A DNA stretch of 7,569 nt from CAYSRC01 sp964433495 (GCA_964433495.1 CAYSRC010000065.1:1-7569); one strand, 5' to 3'. Shown: positions 1 through 5,555, numbered from the stretch's first letter. The notes: a model not told the origin generated them from the letters alone. Translations and numbers: made by a program.

Positions 1-36
1 ATCAGCGGACAGAACGGACGGAGCAATCTTAACCAT
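1..36 (-). CDS. rpe: Ribulose-phosphate 3-epimerase, N-terminal fragment (runs off left edge)
   Basis: The minus strand reads ATG followed by codons for MVKIAPSVLSAD, then leaves the window. That string matches the strongly conserved N-terminus of ribulose-phosphate 3-epimerase, where the Ser of the APSxLSAD motif lies at the active site. The enzyme interconverts ribulose-5-phosphate and xylulose-5-phosphate in the cytosolic pentose phosphate pathway. The start is supported by GAGGTGG at 43-49, six bases upstream of the ATG. A TACAAT hexamer on the minus strand at 57-62 could be a -10 box, but I see no good -35 partner. Only 12 of roughly 215-220 residues are visible, so the call rests on one motif. 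Upstream of it there is only repeat DNA, so rpe is either the first gene of its transcript or served by a promoter in the repeat island. Confidence 0.8.
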   Translation of the reverse strand, partial: MVKIAPSVLSAD

Positions 37-59
37 AGCTAACCACCTCGGAATTTATT

Positions 60-226
60 GTAAAAATCTGCGTTTGCAGTCGTTGTTTTTTATTGAAACA
101 CGTGCGCGAACGACGCGTGACGCATCGTTTACACTCGCGCCGACGAGTCCCGTCCTTAAAACCCTCTTTCCGCTCGCAATCGGTACGGCGCTCGGGAAGG
201 GGGGCTTGGGGTTCTCGGCAATCCCG
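60..226. other. Intergenic DNA upstream of rpe, no gene seen
   Basis: I see no credible coding region here. The small plus-strand reading frames have no ribosome binding site and translate repeat DNA. The stretch holds the exact 16-mer GCAATCGGTACGGCGC (176-191), which recurs at 6703-6718. It also holds a GGGGGGCTTGGG stretch near 198-210, shared with the repeat copies at about 545-556 and 6415-6426. A short stem CTGC/GCAG lies at about 68-79. Confidence 0.5.
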
Positions 227-475
227 AAAGCCTGCACCCGTCCCTCGGGCCGCAGGCCCTTGTGCCTACCCTGTGTAAGGGGAGGTGTCAGCGCAGCTGA
301 CAGAGGGGTTGTAAAAGGTCTGCTCGGGAACCGAGCTTCCCTGAGATTTGGGCCTCGGCCCGTCAATCCCCCCGCCGCCCCGCGGCCCTCCCCCCCTTTG
401 CACACGCCTCACATACTCCCGTGAGGTGTACCGCGCGTCGTTCCGATTACGCGCGGTTAGGAGGGGCTTCAGGCT
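227..475. repeat. Composite palindromic repeat, copy 1
   Basis: This is a mosaic of modules that recur in the right-hand island. (1) 227-262 begins AAAGCCTGC and ends GGCCCTTG; it matches 6651-6686 at 30 of 36 positions by my count. (2) 286-302 is a perfect hairpin, TGTCAGC, loop GCA, GCTGACA. (3) GGGTTG at 306-311 pairs with CAATCCC at 364-370, enclosing a variable core. (4) GCCGC/GCGGC forms a hairpin just after it, near 374-386. (5) CCTCAC (407-412) pairs with GTGAGG (421-426). (6) CCGCGCG (431-437) pairs with CGCGCGG (450-456) around a 12-base loop. Modules 2-6 occur in the same order at 6237-6411. No protein is credible here. It is likely a dispersed non-coding, MITE- or REP-like repeat; its function is unknown. 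Confidence 0.75.
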
Positions 476-510
476 CTCGACAGACCAACAAACTTAAACG
501 CTTCCCGCGG

Positions 511-575
511 GCGGTTCGCGCGTCGTTCCGTTTGCGCGCGGTAAGGGGGGCTTGGGATGCAGCAAACCTTAGCAT
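511..575. repeat. CGCGCG-hairpin repeat module, lone copy
   Basis: CGCGCG at 517-522 pairs with CGCGCG at 535-540 around a 12-base loop that begins TCGTTCC. The downstream sequence GGTAAGGGGGGCTTGGG, then a CAGCAA stretch, matches the module at 6386-6436 and more loosely the one at 431-470. It is the same module as the last hairpin of the composite repeats, here without the upstream parts. Confidence 0.65.
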
Positions 576-581
576 GTTCCC

Positions 582-609
582 GGCGGTTTGGGGCTTTGCC
601 CCAAACGCC
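582..609. repeat. Strong hairpin in the left repeat island
   Basis: GGC (582-584) plus GTTTGGGGC (586-594) pair with GCCCCAAAC (598-606) plus GCC (607-609). The loop is TTT and G585 is bulged, giving 12 base pairs. Neither strand has a T-run after the stem, so it is not a classical intrinsic terminator. It lies 67 bases beyond the histidine kinase stop codon and may protect or end that mRNA without a U-tract. Confidence 0.6.
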
Positions 610-630
610 CGGACGCTTTCAGCGCACGGG

Positions 631-659
631 CTCGGTCGCTCTTCGAGCGACCTGCCGAG
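631..659. repeat. Hairpin just downstream of the histidine kinase gene
   Basis: GGTCGCTC (634-641), loop TTC, GAGCGACC (645-652) form a perfect 8-bp stem. CTC (631-633) and GAG (657-659) can extend it across a bulge. It begins 17 bases beyond the kinase stop codon on the minus strand. No U-tract follows on that strand, so transcription termination is uncertain; 3'-end stabilisation is another possibility. Confidence 0.55.
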
Positions 660-662
660 GGT

Positions 663-692
663 ATTATACCACACCTCACCTGTTCTTGTCAT
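663..692 (-). promoter_or_regulatory. Possible extended -10 promoter reading toward the left repeat island and rpe
   Basis: On the minus strand TGGTATAAT (663-671) is an exact extended -10 element. A -35-like TGACAA (686-691, 17-base spacer) or ATGACA (687-692, 18-base spacer) stands upstream. It overlaps the end of the kinase gene. A transcript from it would start near 656 and run into the two hairpins at 582-659, then toward rpe about 600 bases away. It could drive rpe or a small repeat-derived RNA. The motif match is good, but nothing else supports it. Confidence 0.35.
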
Positions 693-2274
693 TCCCCGCG
701 CGGTGCTCGCGGCGCTTAAAGGGGGACGCAAGCTTCACAAACAGCGAGCGCTTTCCCCCGCTCTCACCCCCTGCCGCGCCGTTTTCTCCCCCCTCGGACA
801 CGGGCTGCTCCGGCTGCCTTCTCAGGCGGACCCTGCGCTCCTTCACCTTGCCGGCGGCGCCGCTCGGCAGCGACACAAAAAACTCGGTATAGCTTCCGAC
901 CTCGCTCTCGGCCCAGACCGTCCCGTTCATTCTGCCGACGAGCGTCTTGACGATGTAGAGGCCCAGCCCCGTGCCCGTCTTGTCCAGCCCACGGGACTTG
1001 TCGGTCTTGTAAAACCTGCCGAAGATGTGCGTCAGCTCATCCGGGGGCACCCCGTCGCCCGAGTTGCGCACACTTATCACCGTGTTGCACCCCTTTGTGT
1101 CGACGGCGACTCGCAGCGTCCCGCCCTCGGGGGTGAACTTTATCGCGTTGTCCACAAGGTTGTACACGACCTGGTGCAGCATGTCCCGATCGGCGTTGAC
1201 AAACCGCGCGTCGACGTTGAGGTCGGGCACCTCGATGCCCTTTTCCGCGATGCGCTTTTCGGCGCTCAGCATCACCGACAGCACGACGTCCCACGCGTTG
1301 AAGTTCTCGATGTTGAGCGAAAACTGCCCCTCCTCCATGCGCGAGATGTTGAGCAGCGAGGTCGTCAGGCGCGACAGCCGCTTGACCTCGTCCGATGCGA
1401 TGCCGAGATAGTGGCTCTGCTTTTCGGGCGGGATGGTCCCGTCGAGGATGCCGTCGATGTACCCGCCGATGGTCGTCATCGGCGTGCGCAGCTCGTGCGA
1501 GACGTTGGCGACGAAGCTTCGGCGCGAGTGCTCAAACTCGGCAAGCGAGTCGGCCATGTTGTTGAACGACGCCGCGAGCACGCCGACCTCATCCTCTCCC
1601 TCAAAGGAGACCCTCGCGTTAAAATCCCCCTCGCCGAAGCGGTTGGCCGCCTCGGATATCTCGCGCAGGGGCCGGGTCAGCCGCTTGGTGGCGAAATAGA
1701 TGATGATTGCCGACACCAAAAGCATGGTGCCCGACGACACCAAAAAGTTGACCATCAGATCGAGCAGAAACGCGATGAGCGGCGACATCGGGCTCGAGGC
1801 GAACACAAAGCCCGCGATGACCCCGTCCACCCTGAACGGTACGCCGTAGGTGTACTCGCCCGCGCTTTTAAAGAAGGCGTCGAGGTAGCCGACGCTCGAG
1901 TACCGCCCCCGCTTGATGGCGGTGGTGCGTATGTGCGAGCTCACCCGTCCCTCGTGGACACACCCCGGCCCCTCCGAGCAGATGACCACCTCGCCGTCGG
2001 CGTCGGTGATGTAGACGACGGCCCCGGTGGATTCGCTCACCGCGCCCAGCACGTCCTTTATCTGCGGCTCGCGGGCAAGCTGCCTTGTGTCAAACAGCGA
2101 CAGCCCGCTTGCCTCGGCCGATACCCGCTCGGCCGCAGCCCTGAGGATCTGCTGCTTTTCGGCCGAAAAGTTCTGCGCCGAAAAATACATCAGCGAAACG
2201 CCGAGCAGCAGCGTACATGTTATAAGGGTAATCGCAAAAACCCTGATATACCTCGCAAACAAGCTGCTTTTCAT
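676..2274 (-). CDS. Sensor histidine kinase (two-component system), 532 residues
   Basis: A membrane-bound kinase that autophosphorylates on His and passes the phosphate to the response regulator encoded just upstream. Residues 1-10 are cytosolic and TM1 is about 11-31. An extracytoplasmic sensor region follows at about 32-165 and TM2 is about 167-196. HAMP is about 197-250. HisKA contains VSHELRTP with phospho-acceptor His260. The HATPase has an N-box near 368-380 (Asn376), the G1 motif NSGDGVPP (Asp407) and the G2 motif GTGLGL (434-439). All catalytic motifs are present. The catalytic domain ends at FFVSLP (465-470), yet 62 more Arg/Lys/Gly/Ser-rich residues follow, which is unusual. The ATG at 2274 is the first possible start, since an in-frame stop (TGA) lies three codons upstream. 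Its ribosome binding site is weak, so it may depend on transcription and translation from the regulator gene 98 bases away. The family is PhoR/ResE/BaeS-like in layout; the signal is unknown. Confidence 0.93.
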   Translation of the reverse strand: MKSSLFARYIRVFAITLITCTLLLGVSLMYFSAQNFSAEKQQILRAAAERVSAEASGLSLFDTRQLAREPQIKDVLGAVSESTGAVVYITDADGEVVICSEGPGCVHEGRVSSHIRTTAIKRGRYSSVGYLDAFFKSAGEYTYGVPFRVDGVIAGFVFASSPMSPLIAFLLDLMVNFLVSSGTMLLVSAIIIYFATKRLTRPLREISEAANRFGEGDFNARVSFEGEDEVGVLAASFNNMADSLAEFEHSRRSFVANVSHELRTPMTTIGGYIDGILDGTIPPEKQSHYLGIASDEVKRLSRLTTSLLNISRMEEGQFSLNIENFNAWDVVLSVMLSAEKRIAEKGIEVPDLNVDARFVNADRDMLHQVVYNLVDNAIKFTPEGGTLRVAVDTKGCNTVISVRNSGDGVPPDELTHIFGRFYKTDKSRGLDKTGTGLGLYIVKTLVGRMNGTVWAESEVGSYTEFFVSLPSGAAGKVKERRVRLRRQPEQPVSEGGENGAAGGESGGKRSLFVKLASPFKRREHRAGNDKNR

Positions 2275-2301
2275 CCCGCGCCGTCAACCCCCCGTCTTAA
2301 A

Positions 2302-2346
2302 GCCGGGCCCCGTTCAAAAGAGGGGCGTTTTGCCGCAAAGCCCGGC
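2302..2346 (-). promoter_or_regulatory. Hairpin in the gap between response regulator and kinase genes
   Basis: GCCGGGC (2302-2308) pairs with GCCCGGC (2340-2346). CCCC (2308-2311) and GGGG (2322-2325) can alternatively pair inside. On the minus strand the stem is followed only by TTTAAG, a poor U-tract. It could be a partial terminator that lowers kinase expression relative to the regulator, or an mRNA-stabilising structure. The spacer it sits in (2275-2372) contains nothing else that I recognise. Confidence 0.4.
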
Positions 2347-2372
2347 AGCCGCCCCGTTTCGGGCCCGTCGTG

Positions 2373-3053
2373 TCATTTTACCTCAAACTTATAGCCGACG
2401 CCCCAAACCGTCTTGAGCTCCCATCTGTCGGAAACGCCCTCTAACTTTTCGCGAAGGCGCTTGATGTGCACGTCGACGGTGCGGCTGTCGCCGAAATACT
2501 CAAACCCCCACACCTCGTCGAGCAGCTGGTCGCGGGTGAACACGCGGCCGGGGTTTTTGGCCATGTGATAGAGCAGCTCGAGCTCCTTGGGGGGCGTGTC
2601 GACGCGCTTGCCGTCCACCGTGAGCTCATACTTGACGATGTTGACCGTCAGCTTGTCATAGCGCACCTCGCCCTCGACATCGCTTCCGCCGCCCGCGCGG
2701 CGCAGCACCGCCTTGATGCGGGCGATGACCTCCTTGGCGTCAAAGGGCTTCACGACATAATCGTCGGCCCCGAGCTCGAGCCCCATCACCTTGTCAAACG
2801 TCTCGCCCTTTGCCGTCAGCATGATGACCGGCACGTCGCAGATCTTCCGTATCTCACGGCACGCCTCCCAGCCGTCCATCCTGGGCATCATGATGTCGAG
2901 CAGCACAAGCGCCGGCCGCTTTTCGCGCACCCGCTCGACGGCCGCGATGCCGTCGAACGCGACATCCACCTCAAAGCCCTCCTTTTCGAGGTAGAGCCGC
3001 AGCAGCTCGCAGATATTTTTTTCGTCGTCCACAACAAGTATTTTCTCGTTCAC
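2373..3053 (-). CDS. OmpR/PhoB-family response regulator, 226 residues
   Basis: A DNA-binding transcription factor switched on by phosphorylation. The receiver domain spans about 3-118: acidic pair Asp9/Asp10, phospho-acceptor Asp53 in LLDIMMPRMDG, Thr80 (MLTA) and Lys102 (VKPF) are all in place. A winged-helix output domain follows (about 128-225), with the recognition-helix region around DSRTVDVHIKRLREKL and the C-terminal hairpin VWGVGYKF. I place the start at the GTG at 3051-3053, not at an ATG 40 codons upstream. A perfect GGAGG lies eight bases before the GTG, the protein then begins VNEKILVVDD as is usual for the family, and 226 residues is the normal length. The longer form would add a 40-residue Arg/Pro-rich leader read from control DNA. 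It is first in the operon with the kinase (98-base gap). The regulon cannot be told from sequence. Confidence 0.94.
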   Translation of the reverse strand: MNEKILVVDDEKNICELLRLYLEKEGFEVDVAFDGIAAVERVREKRPALVLLDIMMPRMDGWEACREIRKICDVPVIMLTAKGETFDKVMGLELGADDYVVKPFDAKEVIARIKAVLRRAGGGSDVEGEVRYDKLTVNIVKYELTVDGKRVDTPPKELELLYHMAKNPGRVFTRDQLLDEVWGFEYFGDSRTVDVHIKRLREKLEGVSDRWELKTVWGVGYKFEVK

Positions 3054-3131
3054 TCCACTCACCTCCGAGTCGTTTGCGCAAAACCGCGCCGGGCGGGCGG
3101 CGGGCTCAAGGCCCCGCGGTCCCGTCCGTTT

Positions 3132-3160
3132 GCGCCGCCCCGCGGGGCGGGGCGCTTTTT
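3132..3160 (+). terminator. Terminator-like hairpin plus T5 on the plus strand, at the start of the regulator mRNA
   Basis: GCGCC (3132-3136) pairs with GGCGC (3151-3155), and GCCC (3137-3140) with GGGC (3145-3148). The loop is CGCG, two G residues are bulged, and TTTTT follows at 3156-3160. The shape is that of an intrinsic terminator on the plus strand, but no plus-strand gene lies upstream. It could stop antisense transcription coming out of the two-component genes before it reaches ychF. Read on the minus strand, the same hairpin would form the extreme 5' end of the regulator mRNA. Confidence 0.4.
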
Positions 3161-3163
3161 GCA

Positions 3164-3192
3164 AGTATAGCACGTCAATGTTGACAAACTGT
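3164..3192 (-). promoter_or_regulatory. Promoter of the response regulator-kinase operon
   Basis: On the minus strand TGCTATACT (3164-3172) is an extended -10 element. The hexamer at the correct 17-base distance is ACAGTT (3187-3192), a poor -35, which fits an extended -10 promoter. Start of transcription would be near 3157, giving a leader of about 104 bases before the GTG at 3053. The -35 position touches the first base of the inverted-repeat element at 3192-3371, so insertion of that element may have replaced the original -35 region. Confidence 0.5.
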
Positions 3193-3371
3193 TAAGGCAG
3201 CGCCGCACAGCTCACGGCCGGCCCCTCAAGCACCGTCCTGCCTGCAAATTTCCCGTCATGTCTCACAAAAGCCCTCGGTAATCCGCCGGGGATTGCCTGC
3301 GGTTTTTGCTTCATCCGACGAAAAATCTGCTTACGCAATCCGGTACATAGCATTGTGCGGTGTTGCCTTAA
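3192..3371. mobile_element. 180-bp MITE-like element with 18-bp terminal inverted repeats
   Basis: The left end TTAAGGCAGCGCCGCACA (3192-3209) and the right end TGTGCGGTGTTGCCTTAA (3354-3371) are inverted copies with two differences. Both differences would still pair as G-U in RNA. An inner stem, GGTAATCC (3277-3284) with GGATTGCC (3290-3297), is flanked by an A-rich and a T-rich arm, so the whole unit can fold as one long hairpin. TTAA forms both outer tips; because TTAA is its own complement, it could be a duplicated target site or part of the repeat. There is no transposase. A 62-codon minus-strand reading frame spans the unit but has no ribosome binding site and is probably not a gene. 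It most resembles a non-autonomous miniature transposable element. Confidence 0.75.
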
Positions 3372-3373
3372 TC

Positions 3374-3402
3374 TTGCCATGTAAGTAATTATAATATATA
3401 AT
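3374..3402 (+). promoter_or_regulatory. ychF promoter
   Basis: TTGCCA (3374-3379), a 17-base spacer and a perfect TATAAT (3397-3402) form a near-consensus sigma-A promoter. A second TATAAT at 3390-3395 overlaps the spacer and lacks a well-placed -35. Transcription would start near 3409, about 33 bases before the ychF ATG. The -35 box begins only two bases beyond the end of the inverted-repeat element. Confidence 0.75.
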
Positions 3403-3441
3403 TGTTAGGCAAAACAATAGGCTTTAGGCGGGAGTGATGAC

Positions 3442-4539
3442 ATGAAGCTCGGAATCGTGGGGCTGCCCAACGTGGGCAAGAGCACCCTTTTTAACGCAAT
3501 AACAAACGCGGGCGCGCAGGCGGCGAACTATCCGTTCTGCACCATCGAGCCAAACGTCGGGGTGGTCGCGGTGCCCGACGCCCGTCTCGACAGGCTCGCC
3601 GAGATGTACAGCCCCAAAAAGTACACCCCCGCGACCGTCGAGTTCGTCGACATCGCGGGGCTCGTCGCGGGCGCGTCCAAGGGCGAGGGCCTCGGCAACA
3701 GGTTTCTCTCGCACATTCGCGAGGTCGACGCCGTCGTGCACGTCGTGCGCTGCTTCGAGGACGACGACATCGTGCATGTCAACGGCTCGGTCGACCCCAT
3801 ACGCGACATCGACATCATCGACACCGAGCTCATCCTGTCCGACATCGAGCTCGTCGAGCGCAGGATGGACAAGACGGCCAAGGCGATGAAGGGGGACAAG
3901 TCTCTCGCGGCCGAGCACGAGTTTTTGACACGGCTTCGCGACGCGCTGAGCGGGGGGGTTCCCGCGCGGTCGTTCCCGCTCGAGGACGACGCGCAGCGGG
4001 CGGTGCTCGACGACATGCCGCTGCTGTCCGCAAAGCCGACGATATACGCCGCCAACCTCTCGGACGACGACCTGTTCGCAGGGCCCGAAAACAACCCCCA
4101 CCTCGCGCGCGTCGCCGAGCGCGCGGCGGGCGAGGGCGCGGGCGTGATTGCGGTGTGCGCGCGCGCCGAGCAGGAGATCGCGTCGCTGCCCCCCGACGAG
4201 CGCCGCGCGTTTTTGGACGAGCTCGGGGTGAGCGAAAGCGGCCTTGACAAGCTTATCCGCGAGGGCTACCGCCTGCTCGGCCTCATCTCGTTTCTCACGG
4301 CGGGCCCCGACGAGGTGCGCGCCTGGACGATCACCGAGGGCACCAAGGCGCCCCGGGCCGCGGGCAAGATCCACACCGATTTCGAGCGCGGGTTCATCCG
4401 CGCCGAGGTGGTCGCGTTCGACGACCTCGACCGCTGCGGCTCGATGGCGGCCGCGCGCGACAAGGGCCTTGTGCGCAGCGAGGGCAAGGACTATGTGATG
4501 AAGGACGGCGACGTCACCCTGTTCAGGTTCAACGTCTGA
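3442..4539 (+). CDS. ychF: Redox-regulated ribosome-associated ATPase YchF (Obg family)
   Basis: YchF (OLA1 in eukaryotes) is a cytosolic P-loop NTPase of the Obg group that prefers ATP, binds ribosomes and affects translation and stress tolerance. G1/P-loop is GLPNVGKS (7-14). G3 is DIAGLV (70-75), followed by the family signature GASKGEGLGN (77-86). The G4 position is NLSD (205-208), where YchF proteins have a non-canonical NxxE or similar instead of the GTPase NKxD. A helical domain lies within about 130-200 and a TGS domain within about 280-364. The length of 365 residues matches the family (363 in E. coli). The start is set by GGGAG at 3430-3434, seven bases before the ATG. It has its own strong promoter. 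The next gene, mtnN, is 191 bases downstream on the same strand. Confidence 0.96.
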   Translation: MKLGIVGLPNVGKSTLFNAITNAGAQAANYPFCTIEPNVGVVAVPDARLDRLAEMYSPKKYTPATVEFVDIAGLVAGASKGEGLGNRFLSHIREVDAVVHVVRCFEDDDIVHVNGSVDPIRDIDIIDTELILSDIELVERRMDKTAKAMKGDKSLAAEHEFLTRLRDALSGGVPARSFPLEDDAQRAVLDDMPLLSAKPTIYAANLSDDDLFAGPENNPHLARVAERAAGEGAGVIAVCARAEQEIASLPPDERRAFLDELGVSESGLDKLIREGYRLLGLISFLTAGPDEVRAWTITEGTKAPRAAGKIHTDFERGFIRAEVVAFDDLDRCGSMAAARDKGLVRSEGKDYVMKDGDVTLFRFNV

Positions 4540-4642
4540 GCGCCCTCGTCTTTGGCCCTATCTTTAAAATGCGGCTTTCACGGCGGCTTTTTAAATCATT
4601 CTGTCCGCCCTGTCCGCGGCGCGCGGCTCGGGGCCCGGCCCT

Positions 4643-4682
4643 CTTCGGGGCGCTTTGACCCCGAAGCGCTTTACGGCGTTTT
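4643..4682 (+). terminator. Overlapping hairpins after ychF, possible terminator
   Basis: CTTCGGGG (4643-4650) pairs perfectly with CCCCGAAG (4659-4666), loop CGCTTTGA. A competing stem, GCGCTT (4650-4655) with AAGCGC (4664-4669), is followed at once by TTTA, and a TTTT stands at 4679-4682. The two stems exclude one another. Either could end ychF transcription, though no clean U-tract directly follows the stronger stem. The rest of 4540-4730 shows no gene. Confidence 0.4.
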
Positions 4683-4730
4683 ATCCTGTCGTCGACCTTT
4701 TCAATCTACTATATTTCGGAGGTTTTTAAG

Positions 4731-5414
4731 ATGAAGATTGCAGTCATGTGCGCGATGAAGGAGGAGATCCGGCTGCTTGCCGCCGAGATGCGGGACGCGA
4801 GGAGCTATGAGAGCGCGGGCATCGTGTTCACCGAGGGCACGCTGTGCGGGCACGATGTGCTCATGGGCCACGACATGATCGGCAAGACCAACATATCGGC
4901 GGGCACCCAGCTCGTCATCACGACCTTTAAGCCCGACCTCATGATCAACATCGGCCTTGCGGGCAACTGCACCGACAGCCTCAAGCTCGGCGACGCCGTC
5001 GTCGCCTCCTCTCTCACCTTTCATGACTTCGACCCCGAGATAGCGGCGCAGTTCCCCCCGCACACCGCGAACTACACCCCCACCGAGCGCTATGCGCGGC
5101 TCGCGTGCGGCGTGCTCGACGCGATGGGCGTCAAAAACATCCGCGGCGTTGTCGCCACAGGCGACCAGTTTATCAGCGACCGCGCGCTCAAGCGGTCGAT
5201 CATCGAGCGCACCGGCTGCGCCTGCGTCGAGATGGAGGGGGCCGCGTTCGCGTGCATCGCGATGAAGAACGGGGTCGACTTTGTCTCGGTCAAGATAATA
5301 TCCGACAGCGCCGAAACCGACGTCGACGACGAGTTCAGCGACACGATAGACGCCGGAGGCTACTGCGACATCTCGACCGCCTTCGTGCGCGGCATGTGTG
5401 AAAAGCTTGCCTGA
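4731..5414 (+). CDS. mtnN: 5'-methylthioadenosine/S-adenosylhomocysteine nucleosidase
   Basis: This cytosolic enzyme removes adenine from methylthioadenosine and S-adenosylhomocysteine, relieving product inhibition of methyltransferases and feeding methionine salvage. The 227-residue length matches bacterial MtnN/Pfs (about 230). Family landmarks are the N-terminal IAVMCAMKEE with catalytic-site Glu12, MINIGLAGN (71-79), VATGDQFI (141-148), VEMEGAA (166-172) with Met168/Glu169, and the catalytic Asp192 in IISDSA (190-194). These correspond to Glu12, Met173/Glu174 and Asp197 of the E. coli enzyme. GGAGG at 4718-4722, eight bases before the ATG, fixes the start. A TATATT at 4710-4715 has no good -35, so it may be transcribed with ychF if the hairpins between them do not stop polymerase. 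No luxS or methionine-salvage neighbour is visible. Futalosine hydrolase is a less likely alternative. Confidence 0.94.
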   Translation: MKIAVMCAMKEEIRLLAAEMRDARSYESAGIVFTEGTLCGHDVLMGHDMIGKTNISAGTQLVITTFKPDLMINIGLAGNCTDSLKLGDAVVASSLTFHDFDPEIAAQFPPHTANYTPTERYARLACGVLDAMGVKNIRGVVATGDQFISDRALKRSIIERTGCACVEMEGAAFACIAMKNGVDFVSVKIISDSAETDVDDEFSDTIDAGGYCDISTAFVRGMCEKLA

Positions 5415-5503
5415 GGCAGGCGGCGTTTCGTTCAATCGTTTCAACCGCGGGCGAGGCGTCCGTCGTCCTTCGTTTCGGGCGACGGTCGCCCCGTGCCCCG
5501 AAA
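5409..5503. other. Hairpins downstream of mtnN; no gene seen in 5415-5555
   Basis: GCCTG (5409-5413) pairs with CAGGC (5417-5421) around AGG, so the mtnN stop codon lies within this hairpin; GGCGTTTCGTTC follows, a poor U-tract. Further on, GGGCGA (5477-5482) pairs with TCGCCC (5486-5491), and TTTCGGG (5473-5479) can alternatively pair with CCCGAAA (5497-5503). CCGTCG (5460-5465) with CGACGG (5480-5485) is a third choice. No clear mtnN terminator stands out, and these are the best candidates. The genes on either side converge here. Confidence 0.35.
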
Positions 5504-5555
5504 AAACGGACAAGACCCGCCGCCTCGGCAAAGAGACGTTTTGCTTTTCGTCAAC

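Noticed and set aside
74..424. 116-codon plus-strand frame (and a similar minus-strand one) in the left island
   Set aside because: It lies across repeat modules and hairpins, lacks a ribosome site and has a translated-repeat composition.
227..475. CRISPR array
   Set aside because: Repeats are not evenly spaced identical direct repeats with unique spacers; they are mixed hairpin modules, and no cas gene is nearby.
421..2394. 657-codon plus-strand open frame opposite the histidine kinase
   Set aside because: It is a shadow of the kinase gene in GC-rich DNA: no ribosome site, Arg/His/Pro-rich product without domains, and the minus strand encodes a complete conserved kinase.
3054..3173. Longer response regulator starting at the ATG at 3171-3173
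   Set aside because: It would start inside the predicted -10 region and add 40 residues not found in the family; the GTG at 3053 has a perfect GGAGG.
3192..3371. Riboswitch or tRNA-like leader of ychF
   Set aside because: No match to tRNA or T-box features that I could see; the unit ends upstream of the ychF promoter, so it would not be in the ychF mRNA.
3192..3380. 62-codon minus-strand frame covering the inverted-repeat element
   Set aside because: Its length is set by the element ends, there is no Shine-Dalgarno site, and the sequence is better explained as a structured non-coding unit.
3424..4374. 316-codon minus-strand open frame opposite ychF
   Set aside because: It is a shadow of ychF, which is complete and conserved on the other strand with promoter and ribosome site.
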